IMG/VR virus record: IMGVR_UViG_3300031857_012505
Span: 1-27,148 of that record
DNA: 27,148 nucleotides
Strand: one strand, 5' to 3'
From: a virus
A program made the translations under genes and the position numbers. Under the pieces are notes generated by a model. It was not told the origin of the DNA and ran no database searches. It was given only the letters and a program-made list of their open reading frames with translations. Shown here piece by piece: positions 14,710 to 20,553 of this stretch (position 1 is the stretch's first letter; every line of letters begins with the position of its first letter).

Positions 14710-15509
14710 AAGACCACCCAACCATCACAATAAAGATCTTCTGTATTTTTATCTGCATTGTTAGGACCAAACCAAATAGAAGGTGCAATAACTTTTCCCG
14801 TATTTGCTAACCAAGCCCCCCACCAACTAAATGTACTATTAGCAATAATAAAATCTGAACACTTAGACATTAGGTACAAATCATGGTAAGGACCATTTCC
14901 TTCCGACACAAGAAATCTGTCATCAGAAAAAATTGATTGCTCTTTACACCAAGACGAGTCATCCGAAAAAATTATAACCTGGCGACTATTATGAAACTGC
15001 TGAAGTGCATTTTCATAATATTCAAGTGAAAGATTTGCATGATTGGCAGAGTTAATTAGAAAATCTCCTCTACGAATATGTAAAGCAATTGGATTATCAA
15101 ACTGCTCTACAATATCTACACACTCACCTATATACTTATCTTGAAAGATAAAGTCTTCACGAATCTCATCCTCAACATGCTTGAAATATTTTTCAGTTTG
15201 AAAGTATCCAAAAAGAGATACGTCATCTTGGGGATCTAACTTAAAAAATTTCTCATCAAATTCAAATTTTGTTTCCTGAATATATTTTTCTGATGGTAGA
15301 TTTAACATTCCCCGATAATCTGTTTTTAAAGAAAACACATCAAACAATTCAATTCTCAAACGATTGCCTAGTCCATCATCAACAACTTCTCTATGATCTG
15401 GAATCATAAAGTTGGTTCCAATTTTTTTTGCAATCCCTTTAGTTGCGGCATACTGGAACATTTGGTTTCCCAATTGTCCAATCTTACCCAAATGATTAAA
15501 TCCGATCAT
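14706..15509 (-). CDS. Alpha-1,2-fucosyltransferase, family GT11
   Basis: The 267-aa protein carries all the GT11 hallmarks: GQLGNQMFQYAA (11-22), HIRRGD (144-149) that binds GDP-fucose, IIFSDD.SWC, and ANSTFSWWGAWL close to the C-terminus. The length is normal for the family. It transfers L-fucose (or a similar GDP-L-sugar) in alpha-1,2 linkage onto a galactose-type acceptor. It directly follows the GDP-mannose epimerase with an ATGA overlap, so donor synthesis and transfer are coupled. Confidence 0.92.
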   Translation of the reverse strand: MIGFNHLGKIGQLGNQMFQYAATKGIAKKIGTNFMIPDHREVVDDGLGNRLRIELFDVFSLKTDYRGMLNLPSEKYIQETKFEFDEKFFKLDPQDDVSLFGYFQTEKYFKHVEDEIREDFIFQDKYIGECVDIVEQFDNPIALHIRRGDFLINSANHANLSLEYYENALQQFHNSRQVIIFSDDSSWCKEQSIFSDDRFLVSEGNGPYHDLYLMSKCSDFIIANSTFSWWGAWLANTGKVIAPSIWFGPNNADKNTEDLYCDGWVVL

Positions 15510-16588
15510 TTTTGTATTTGTTCAGAAATCCAGATATAGGTTTTGCGGATACCTTCTTCAAGAGTCTGAGAGTAATCCCAACCAAGTTCTTTACGGATCA
15601 GATCATTATTTGAATTACGACCACGAACTCCAAGAGGACCATCAATATGATTCTTCTCTACAACTTTACCTGCAACTTTAGCAGCAGTATCTACAAGTTG
15701 ATTAATGGTCACCATCTCTTCAGATCCGATGTTGACGGGTCCAATGAAATTAGAATCCATTAAACGACGAGTTGCCTCAATACACTCATCAATGTAAAGG
15801 AATGAACGAGTCTGTTTGCCATCACCCCATACATCAATGGTACCACCTTCTTCGGGAAGATATGCTACCTTACGGCAGATTGCGGCGGGTGCTTTTTCAC
15901 GTCCACCATCCCAGGTTCCTTCAGGTCCAAAGATATTGTGATAACGAGCAACCCGTACAGGAATCCCATAATTACGATGATAAGCGAAAAAGAGTCGCTC
16001 TGAGAAAAGTTTCTCCCAACCATATTCAGAATCTGGGTTAGCAGGATATGCTGATTCTTCACGGCAATCAGGATTATCAGGGTCTAGTTGATTGTGCTCT
16101 GGATACATACATGCAGATCCAGAATAGAAAATCTTAGTAGTGTAATCTAATGCAGGTCTTGCATTTTGTTTCCAAGAGGAATCTTCGCCAAAGGTTTCAT
16201 TCATTTGCCTTTGGGATTCAAGAACATTCAGATTAATGGTTGCAGAATTATGCATGATATCAGCATCATTCTCACCAGTAAAAACGAATCCTGCACCGCC
16301 CATATCAGCAGCAAACTGATAGATTTCATGGAACGGAAGAATATATTGATAGGGAACAGAATTATGAAAATTACCTTGTTCTCCTCTAAATTCAAGGACA
16401 CGACGAACAAAAGTTATGTCTCTCAGATCTCCTTGAATAAATTCATTTGCTTCTGTTTCAGAAAACTCTGGATATTTGAGGTCTACACCGCGAACCCAAT
16501 ATCCTTCAGAACGCAACCTTCTAACCATATGACTTCCGATAAAGCCACCAGCACCAAGCACAAGTGCTGTCTTTTTATATTGACTCAT
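15506..16588 (-). CDS. GDP-mannose 3,5-epimerase-like SDR enzyme
   Basis: The 360-aa extended SDR protein has the NAD motif GAGGFIG (12-18), QFAADMGGAGFVFTGENDAD (91-110, almost diagnostic of GDP-mannose 3,5-epimerase), the catalytic cysteine 160 (SACMYPE) and the YxxxK pair Tyr189/Lys193 (EYGWEK). The plant/bacterial enzyme converts GDP-D-mannose to GDP-L-galactose or GDP-L-gulose. It is the first gene of the 14-gene run and probably supplies its GDP-L-sugar. A promoter (16613-16641) lies just upstream. No gmd/fcl pair is seen, so a GDP-L-galactose-type donor is more likely than de novo GDP-fucose. Confidence 0.88.
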   Translation of the reverse strand: MSQYKKTALVLGAGGFIGSHMVRRLRSEGYWVRGVDLKYPEFSETEANEFIQGDLRDITFVRRVLEFRGEQGNFHNSVPYQYILPFHEIYQFAADMGGAGFVFTGENDADIMHNSATINLNVLESQRQMNETFGEDSSWKQNARPALDYTTKIFYSGSACMYPEHNQLDPDNPDCREESAYPANPDSEYGWEKLFSERLFFAYHRNYGIPVRVARYHNIFGPEGTWDGGREKAPAAICRKVAYLPEEGGTIDVWGDGKQTRSFLYIDECIEATRRLMDSNFIGPVNIGSEEMVTINQLVDTAAKVAGKVVEKNHIDGPLGVRGRNSNNDLIRKELGWDYSQTLEEGIRKTYIWISEQIQK

Positions 16589-16612
16589 AAAATCATAAAC
16601 TCTATAATATGT

Positions 16613-16641
16613 ATTATACTAAAAAAGGTGGGTTTATGCAA
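16613..16641 (-). promoter_or_regulatory. Promoter of the sugar operon (TTGCAT-N17-TATAAT)
   Basis: A perfect TATAAT (16618-16613) has a degenerate -35 (TTGCAT, 16641-16636) at exactly 17 bp. The -35 again falls in a terminator loop (16634-16640) plus one stem base. No other convincing promoter was seen within the 13-kb run down to 3450, apart from chance AT-rich motifs inside genes. Confidence 0.6.
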
Positions 16642-16650
16642 CCCACCTTT
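16618..16650 (-). terminator. Rho-independent terminator before the sugar operon
   Basis: A perfect 10-bp stem, AAAGGTGGGT with ACCCACCTTT (16624-16633/16641-16650), has a 7-base loop. On the minus strand the stem is followed by a T-run. It would end the transcript coming from the membrane-protein gene at 16790. Confidence 0.85.
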
Positions 16651-16789
16651 AATATTAGGTTCGCCATGCACGCCACCAATTCTTTAACTGGAAATTGGAA
16701 ACCAGGCGGGAGAGAGTCCCATCCGCACCACTTGCTCTTTAAGGAAGCAAGAAACCTAATAGGGTCATATTTGACTCCACCACTTGGTT
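16651..16789. other. Non-coding stretch with two related hairpins
   Basis: No convincing gene is present. Two similar stem-loops occur: CTTGCT-9-AGCAAG (16731-16751), and CTTGGTTT-TAGG-AAACCAAG (16783-16802), whose right end reaches into the end of the 75-aa gene. Both are preceded by CAC or CACCAC and followed by AAA. A weaker inverted repeat (GCGG...CCGC, 16707-16727) lies between them and the terminator. This could be the 3' end of a structured transcript or a small RNA. Confidence 0.45.
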
Positions 16790-17017
16790 TTAGGAAACCA
16801 AGAAAATTTGGGTTAACTTTGATATTTCGGTAATACCAAAGAATGCGATTAAAAATAACACATCCCAAAGTTTAAGTTTGATAGCAAAAGGAATACCGAG
16901 TAGTCCCCCGATAAACTTTATTATCAAACCATTTTTAAAATCTCCCCACAACATGATTTGATAACCAAGTAAGAGGAGAAAGTTGCCAATGTATCTTAGG
17001 ATACTTGTTTTAGACAT
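16790..17017 (-). CDS. Small membrane protein, two or three helices (75 aa)
   Basis: The 75-aa product has hydrophobic helices at about 10-25 (IGNFLLLLGYQIMLWG), 31-48 (IIKFIGGLLGIPFAIKLK) and 51-65 (WDVLFLIAFFGITEI). A short basic N-terminus suggests an inner-membrane location. No family was identified by motif. GGGAG lies ~10 bases upstream of ATG 17017. A terminator (16650-16618) ends this unit. Confidence 0.72.
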   Translation of the reverse strand: MSKTSILRYIGNFLLLLGYQIMLWGDFKNGLIIKFIGGLLGIPFAIKLKLWDVLFLIAFFGITEISKLTQIFLVS

Positions 17018-17064
17018 AAGGGGTTTGCTCCCGACCAGGGCTTAGTTTTAAGTCATAACCGAGA

Positions 17065-17298
17065 CTATTCATCGTCTCTTACATAACAAGGGACTCGATC
17101 TGGATCTAACCATTTCGCATACTCAATATCCTCCATTGCAGTAGAACATTGAAGCACATTATCAAACAGATAAATGTCATTCCAGCGTTTGGTGTAGTAG
17201 TTTTGTTTTTGCAGACGATAATCGGGTTTGCCGTTTATCTCAAGAATACCTGCCTCAACGAAGCGGTATCCTTCACGCTCCAGAAGAACCTTACTCAC
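17065..17298 (-). CDS. Hypothetical protein, 77 aa
   Basis: This soluble 77-aa protein (MSKVLLEREGYRFVEAG...) is rich in Tyr and acidic residues, with no recognised domain. It overlaps the preceding gene by 4 bases (ATGA), indicating translational coupling, and the two form a small unit driven by the promoter at 17530-17558. Confidence 0.75.
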   Translation of the reverse strand: MSKVLLEREGYRFVEAGILEINGKPDYRLQKQNYYTKRWNDIYLFDNVLQCSTAMEDIEYAKWLDPDRVPCYVRDDE

Positions 17299-17507
17299 GC
17301 TTCAACTGCCTCAAGATCACTGGCGACATACTCCATAAGCATTTCGTAGTCGTCAAGGGGATCACCAGAAAACACGACGCCTTCATTCTCATAAAAGCGG
17401 CGGACCTTTTTATAAAGTTTCGGACTCTTTACATCAAGATAGATTTCCCCGTTAGCAGCAAGACGAAGAGTGCTAACATCTTTTTTGAACTTTTGAATCA
17501 GAGACAT
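17295..17507 (-). CDS. Hypothetical protein, 70 aa
   Basis: I use ATG 17507, giving a 70-aa product (MSLIQKFKKDVSTLRLA...). The longer in-frame start at 17558 would place translation across the promoter. It is small and soluble, with basic and acidic halves, and ends SDLEAVEA. No domain was recognised. It is first in a two- to three-gene unit directly after a consensus promoter. Confidence 0.75.
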   Translation of the reverse strand: MSLIQKFKKDVSTLRLAANGEIYLDVKSPKLYKKVRRFYENEGVVFSGDPLDDYEMLMEYVASDLEAVEA

Positions 17508-17529
17508 TGTTTTGAATTGTTGCCTTAGT

Positions 17530-17558
17530 ATTATAAGGGTTGTTGAGTGTTTAGTCAA
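17530..17558 (-). promoter_or_regulatory. Promoter TTGACT-N17-TATAAT
   Basis: TATAAT (17535-17530) and TTGACT (17558-17553) are separated by 17 bp, with the start ~20 bases before ATG 17507. A 6-bp stem-loop (17563-17580, GCCAGT/ACTGGC) sits just upstream, between the tRNA-Pro 3' end and the -35. It lacks a T-run and may help tRNA 3' processing. Confidence 0.8.
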
Positions 17559-17582
17559 GTGTGCCAGTGAAGTAACTGGCGA

Positions 17583-17656
17583 TCGGAATGACAGGATTCG
17601 AACCTGCGGCGTCTCGCTCCCAAAGCGAGTGCTCTACCAAGCTGAGCTACATTCCG
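17583..17656 (-). tRNA. tRNA-Pro (anticodon TGG)
   Basis: 74 bases with a complete cloverleaf: acceptor CGGAATG/CATTCCG, anticodon arm CTCGC-TTTGGGA-GCGAG, T-loop GGTTCGAATCC, discriminator A. CCA is not encoded. It reads CCA and other CCN codons. Confidence 0.97.
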
Positions 17657-17672
17657 TTATGTAGTGATTATA

Positions 17673-17825
17673 CTACTTCTTGTGCCCCTTGTCAAATGGA
17701 GCCCAGTGCTGCCAATCATATTTATGAATTGCCCAGATACCCATAATAGGCACAACAACTAAAAGATATCCAATAATACCAAGAGTATAGGGATTTTCTA
17801 ATACCCACCTTGAAAAGTGTCCCAT
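17673..17825 (-). CDS. Small membrane protein, 50 aa
   Basis: ATG 17825 to TAG 17673 gives a 50-aa protein with one helix (YTLGIIGYLLVVVPIMGIWAI split around residue 13-33) and an aromatic, basic tail (KYDWQHWAPFDKGHKK). It starts 3 bases after the stop of the oxygenase gene, so it is likely cotranscribed. Function is unknown. Confidence 0.65.
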   Translation of the reverse strand: MGHFSRWVLENPYTLGIIGYLLVVVPIMGIWAIHKYDWQHWAPFDKGHKK

Positions 17826-17828
17826 TTT

Positions 17829-18431
17829 TTAATAAATTTCTGATCTGAGAAATGACATAATCAATGCTCCTCTTCTTTGTGTGCTTGTGTTTACAACAGA
17901 ATGCTCACTTGTTTCATCGAAAGGATTTAGATCTCCATTATTTAATAATCTAGTTTGTCCAGCAACTGTCAGAGAACATTCACCATCATTTGGGATATCG
18001 ACACTTAAATGATATTTAATGATTGTTTCTTTACCAGTTTTAGTATATCCAAACCCAACTAATAAATCATCATCATGATCTCTATGAGGTTTGACTATTC
18101 CACCAGGTTCAATCATCGAAAATATTGCAAGTATTGGTTTGACTTTGAATGATGATATCATTTTTGTAGTAAAACATTCTTCAACCTCCTCATGCCAAAA
18201 TATTGAAGGAATTGGATGTTTACCATAAATCAAAGGACATACCTGCCAAAAATATCCAGTGTTTTTTGGAAGAGACGTTGTACTAAATCCAAACTTCAAA
18301 TCCCAACTATGTTGGTAATCAAAAAAATATTTTTTATGATTTGAAACAAAATTGAAATAATCCGTTCTTATATTATCAAAATTATCAAGAATCAGTTGAT
18401 TATCAACTTTTTCAGAAAGTGGCAAAAACAT
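17829..18431 (-). CDS. Aspartyl/asparaginyl beta-hydroxylase-like 2OG-Fe(II) oxygenase
   Basis: The 200-aa protein matches the Asp/Asn beta-hydroxylase domain. It has the iron-binding PHRDHD (His116, Asp118), the distal His177 in FDETSEHSVVN, and Arg187/188 (QRRGALI) to bind 2-oxoglutarate. YHLSVDIPNDGECSLTVAG is the typical core strand pair. Such enzymes hydroxylate a protein or small-molecule side chain using O2 and 2-oxoglutarate; the substrate is unknown. 2OG-oxygenases are frequent in cyanomyoviruses, and host nitrogen/carbon signalling depends on 2-oxoglutarate. Confidence 0.85.
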   Translation of the reverse strand: MFLPLSEKVDNQLILDNFDNIRTDYFNFVSNHKKYFFDYQHSWDLKFGFSTTSLPKNTGYFWQVCPLIYGKHPIPSIFWHEEVEECFTTKMISSFKVKPILAIFSMIEPGGIVKPHRDHDDDLLVGFGYTKTGKETIIKYHLSVDIPNDGECSLTVAGQTRLLNNGDLNPFDETSEHSVVNTSTQRRGALIMSFLRSEIY

Positions 18432-18467
18432 TAATCAGTTAATCTATCTTAAATTATGTATGTTGGA

Positions 18468-18689
18468 TTAGTATCCTCTCCAAGTTTTAAATTCGTAATA
18501 GAAATATTGGTCAAGAATCATATTATCTAATGGAGCATTTTCTTCCCTATATGCCCATTCTACACAGAAATCCACAATACGATGATCATGTAATGAACTA
18601 TGTCCCCACATCCTGACAAATGCAGATGCGGCAAAATGATATCTCTGTTTAGTGTGCGGTTCCATTTCCCTTATAATCTTTGGAGTCAT
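18468..18689 (-). CDS. Hypothetical protein, 73 aa
   Basis: ATG 18689 has a strong AGGAGG just upstream and gives 73 aa, starting MTPKIIREMEPHTKQ. The sequence is soluble and rich in His, Tyr and Trp (FVRMWGHSSLHDHRIVDF). No domain was recognised. An in-frame start at 18764 would add a stretch that overlaps the 39-aa gene and is unlikely. Confidence 0.75.
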   Translation of the reverse strand: MTPKIIREMEPHTKQRYHFAASAFVRMWGHSSLHDHRIVDFCVEWAYREENAPLDNMILDQYFYYEFKTWRGY

Positions 18690-18768
18690 AGTATCCTCCT
18701 TTTGTTCCGAAATAGATTGTAGATAATACGAAAGGGATAGTGACGAAAGATAGTGCGATACCAAGCAT
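18649..18768 (-). CDS. Small membrane protein, 39 aa
   Basis: ATG 18768 is preceded by GAGGAG at ideal distance. The 39-aa product has one helix (LGIALSFVTIPFVLSTIYF) and a tail GTKGGYYDSKDYKGNGTAH, the look of a conserved small thylakoid-type phage peptide. The gene overlaps the 73-aa gene by 41 bases in another frame, and it also overlaps a 49-aa frame (18686-18835). Confidence 0.65.
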   Translation of the reverse strand: MLGIALSFVTIPFVLSTIYFGTKGGYYDSKDYKGNGTAH

Positions 18769-18835
18769 AATAGTTCTCCTCAAATGTTTGTTCTGATAGT
18801 GCTATAAGTGCGATAAGTTTTTGAGTGTCATTCAT
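18686..18835 (-). CDS. Possible 49-aa protein in the frame linking PTOX to the next gene
   Basis: This frame starts with an ATGA overlap with the PTOX stop (18835-18832) and ends with an ATGA overlap with the 73-aa gene (18689-18686). That exact fit is what coupled genes show. The product (MNDTQKLIALIALSEQTFEE then a very basic second half) is not recognised. It shares most of its DNA with the 39-aa gene in a different frame, so one of the two may be fortuitous. Confidence 0.35.
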   Translation of the reverse strand: MNDTQKLIALIALSEQTFEENYYAWYRTIFRHYPFRIIYNLFRNKRRIL

Positions 18836-19332
18836 ACCATGCTCATTGCTCTTGTAAGTTCAACATAATGGTTCATTTCATCCACAGCAATCTCACCAAT
18901 CTTGGTGTCTTCTGGATGATCCCAAAAATAGTCTAGATAAGTTTCGGTTGCATGATACTCAATACCTGCGTTCAGGTGATAAGCAGAAACGGGAGCAATA
19001 AAATAATAACCCACCAGAATCCAATAATAGATGAGAACCAAATGATAAGCGAAAAAGCGATCAATCCAGCGATCTGCTCCACCACGATGCTCCATTTCGA
19101 TGAGGTGTTCTGTTTCATTTAAGGTCTGTGCAAAGTGTTCTTTCATTAAGTAATAGTGTGATAGATCTCGGAGACCTAATGACTCTTTGAGATGTAACAC
19201 ACTGACGAAAGCAAAGTATGGTGCTCTAGCGATTGTTTCTAGAACCCAAAATCTTTGAATGGGTAAGTCACGATACAAGAAGTCAATGATTGCTATCGTG
19301 ACTGCTAAAACTGTATCGTTAAACTTTTTCAT
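18832..19332 (-). CDS. Plastoquinol terminal oxidase (PTOX)
   Basis: The 166-aa protein is a di-iron carboxylate oxidase of the AOX/PTOX family. Four helices carry the ligands: Glu32 (LETIAR), Glu73-xx-His76 (NETEH), Glu125 (EYHATETY) and Glu152-xx-His155 (DEMNH). It oxidises plastoquinol with O2, giving water, and so drains electrons before photosystem I. It is membrane-bound and monotopic. The start at 19332 overlaps the upstream 55-aa gene by ATGA. It occurs in cyanophages and Synechococcus as an electron safety valve. With plastocyanin and ferredoxin elsewhere in this window, it lets the phage tune electron flow. Confidence 0.93.
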   Translation of the reverse strand: MKKFNDTVLAVTIAIIDFLYRDLPIQRFWVLETIARAPYFAFVSVLHLKESLGLRDLSHYYLMKEHFAQTLNETEHLIEMEHRGGADRWIDRFFAYHLVLIYYWILVGYYFIAPVSAYHLNAGIEYHATETYLDYFWDHPEDTKIGEIAVDEMNHYVELTRAMSMV

Positions 19333-19496
19333 GCAAAGACTCCTGGAACATAGTCAATTCTTTGACGAATCTCATCTAAAAGTACTCCATACTCTTTGAA
19401 TCTTCTATCACCCGCAATGAAACATCTCTGTCTCATCCACACGGCATCTGCAAGTAGTTTCAATTCGTAATGTGAAAAATCTTTAAATCGTTCCAT
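19329..19496 (-). CDS. Hypothetical protein upstream of PTOX, 55 aa
   Basis: ATG 19496 lies 8 bases after the stop of the 30-aa gene, with an AAGAGG Shine-Dalgarno. This gives a 55-aa soluble helical protein (MERFKDFSHYELKLLADAVWM...). A longer frame up to 19547 would overlap the 30-aa gene fully and begin at TTG, so it is less likely. It overlaps the PTOX start by 4 bases. Confidence 0.65.
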   Translation of the reverse strand: MERFKDFSHYELKLLADAVWMRQRCFIAGDRRFKEYGVLLDEIRQRIDYVPGVFA

Positions 19497-19504
19497 ATGA
19501 CCTC

Positions 19505-19597
19505 TTAATGTGGATAGGCGTTGTTGAGTCCCCATAAAACGAAGCAACTAATTGCTCCGAATACAGTAATTGTACTAAAAAGTAAATTAGTATTCAT
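19505..19597 (-). CDS. Tiny membrane peptide, 30 aa
   Basis: ATG 19597 has a near-perfect AGGAGG just upstream. The 30-residue product is a single transmembrane helix (NLLFSTITVFGAISCFVLWG) with the tail LNNAYPH. It overlaps the preceding 38-aa gene by ATGA. It resembles small photosystem-type subunits in size only. Confidence 0.6.
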   Translation of the reverse strand: MNTNLLFSTITVFGAISCFVLWGLNNAYPH

Positions 19598-19710
19598 AAT
19601 CCTCCTGCATCTCTTTGTCCGTACATGTATCCCACAATGAGACCACACACAAATACGATAAAAATTAAAATTTGTTTATCTAGAAAGTCAATGAATTCAT
19701 TCCACTCCAT
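19594..19710 (-). CDS. Small membrane protein, 38 aa
   Basis: ATG 19710 has GAGG six bases upstream. The product has an acidic N-terminus (MEWNEFIDFLDKQ), one helix (ILIFIVFVCGLIVGYMYG) and the tail QRDAGGL. The last codons double as the Shine-Dalgarno of the next gene. It overlaps the upstream 38-aa gene by 14 bases. Confidence 0.6.
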   Translation of the reverse strand: MEWNEFIDFLDKQILIFIVFVCGLIVGYMYGQRDAGGL

Positions 19711-19813
19711 CATCATCCTCATAAGTAGATGGTTCTTCAAATAGTTCATCCATCTTTTGATGAAGTATTCTTTGGTACAATTCTTTTAAATCTTCTTCCG
19801 TGATAACTATCAT
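19697..19813 (-). CDS. Small acidic protein, 38 aa
   Basis: From ATG 19813 (ATGA overlap with the 59-aa gene) to TGA 19697. The product is MIVITEEDLKELYQRILHQK followed by a strongly acidic end (FEEPSTYEDDDGVE). It has no membrane segment. It is unknown, but the tight overlaps on both sides support it. Confidence 0.55.
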   Translation of the reverse strand: MIVITEEDLKELYQRILHQKMDELFEEPSTYEDDDGVE

Positions 19814-19989
19814 TTGTCCTTGAGTAGTTCTTCTATTCTTTGACGCATATTTGTACTTTCCTGTTTCATATAGTCTCGGAGAGAATATCCTCTTTGACCT
19901 CGCATAATACAGGTACCTTGATAAAACATCGTGGCAGCAAATACTAATAGCAGAACGATACCGATTATTTCAGGGTAATGTTGAGCCAT
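19810..19989 (-). CDS. Small membrane protein, 59 aa
   Basis: ATG 19989 gives 59 aa: an N-terminal helix (EIIGIVLLLVFAATMFYQG) and a basic, helical cytoplasmic tail (RGQRGYSLRDYMKQ...RIEELLKDK). It begins inside the end of the 67-aa gene (25-base overlap) and overlaps the next gene by ATGA. Confidence 0.62.
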   Translation of the reverse strand: MAQHYPEIIGIVLLLVFAATMFYQGTCIMRGQRGYSLRDYMKQESTNMRQRIEELLKDK

Positions 19990-20168
19990 GGCAGTACAGG
20001 GGGAATAACTCCAACCAACCTTAGAAGTCCCTCAGCAAATAAAGCAAGAACCACCCAACCGACGCACATACTAATAATTGAAGCATTACGATTGTGTCTA
20101 CGGATTGCGGCATCGATCATCTCCTGAACTTCTGCACGACTTACCAATTCGTCTTGTGGTTGCATCAT
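19965..20168 (-). CDS. Small membrane protein, 67 aa
   Basis: ATG 20168 has GGAG 8 bases upstream and overlaps the stop of the 49-aa gene (ATGA). The 67-aa product has an amphipathic N-terminus (LVSRAEVQEMIDAAIRRHN) and one long hydrophobic segment (IISMCVGWVVLALFAEGLL). No family was recognised. Confidence 0.7.
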   Translation of the reverse strand: MMQPQDELVSRAEVQEMIDAAIRRHNRNASIISMCVGWVVLALFAEGLLRLVGVIPPVLPWLNITLK

Positions 20169-20314
20169 TTCTCATCTCCAAGAAACTTTGCCAGTGGGTC
20201 TTTGCGTGTTTTCACAATTACTACTGCTCTTTTGTAGAACATATTGTCTGTGTCACCAGACTGTTCGAAGGTCTCCTTGATCTTCACCCAGTTTTCGTAG
20301 GTGTGCTGATCCAT
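20165..20314 (-). CDS. Hypothetical protein, 49 aa
   Basis: From ATG 20314 to TGA 20165, 49 aa, soluble (MDQHTYENWVKIKETFEQSG...TRKDPLAKFLGDEK). It is the first gene of the PTOX chain, directly downstream of the promoter at 20338-20368. The codons look like those of the neighbours. Unknown function. Confidence 0.65.
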   Translation of the reverse strand: MDQHTYENWVKIKETFEQSGDTDNMFYKRAVVIVKTRKDPLAKFLGDEK

Positions 20315-20337
20315 AGGTTTTAGGTTGAATACTACTA

Positions 20338-20368
20338 ATTATGCTAGTGAGTATTTCTACAGTGTCAA
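20338..20368 (-). promoter_or_regulatory. Probable promoter of the PTOX gene chain
   Basis: A perfect -35 TTGACA (20368-20363) and CATAAT (20343-20338) lie 19 bp apart, ~24 bases before ATG 20314. The spacing is longer than at the other promoters here, so the call is moderate. Confidence 0.55.
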
Positions 20369-20426
20369 GTTTGTGTTGATACAAAAATATAGATTAAGAC
20401 AATCTTAAATTTGTAATATTTTTAAA

Positions 20427-20511
20427 CGGAAAGGGTAGGATTCGAACCAACGGAAGCTTTCACTTCGGCAGTTTTCAAGACTGCTGCCTTAAACCACTCG
20501 GCCACCTTTCC
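20427..20511 (-). tRNA. tRNA-Ser (anticodon TGA)
   Basis: 85 bases, class II tRNA: acceptor GGAAAGG/CCTTTCC, anticodon arm GCAGT-CTTGAAA-ACTGC, a long variable arm, T-arm GTTGG-TTCGAAT-CCTAC, discriminator G. CCA is not encoded. Confidence 0.96.
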
Positions 20512-20524
20512 AGGTTATGTTATA

Positions 20525-20553
20525 ATTATAAGTATAAATTCAAAATAAGTCAA
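20525..20553 (-). promoter_or_regulatory. Promoter of tRNA-Ser (TTGACT-N17-TATAAT)
   Basis: TATAAT (20530-20525) and TTGACT (20553-20548) have exactly 17 bp between them. The -35 directly abuts the GTG start of the divergent plus-strand gene. The same AT-rich stretch read on the plus strand gives TATAAT (20521) and the late-like TATAAATT (20533), so the region may be bidirectional. Confidence 0.75.

Noticed and set aside
16614-16868. An 84-aa minus-strand open frame across 16614-16868
   Set aside because: It runs through the terminator hairpin and the start of the 75-aa membrane-protein frame, and it has no ribosome-binding site. Its residues reflect hairpin sequence rather than a protein family.
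17563-17580. Hairpin after tRNA-Pro as a terminator
   Set aside because: The stem (6 bp) is not followed by a T-run; the next bases are the -35 of a promoter. It is better seen as a processing or spacer hairpin.
18432-18467. CATAAT as a promoter for the oxygenase gene
   Set aside because: No -35 was found at 16-18 bp, and the gene can be transcribed from upstream.
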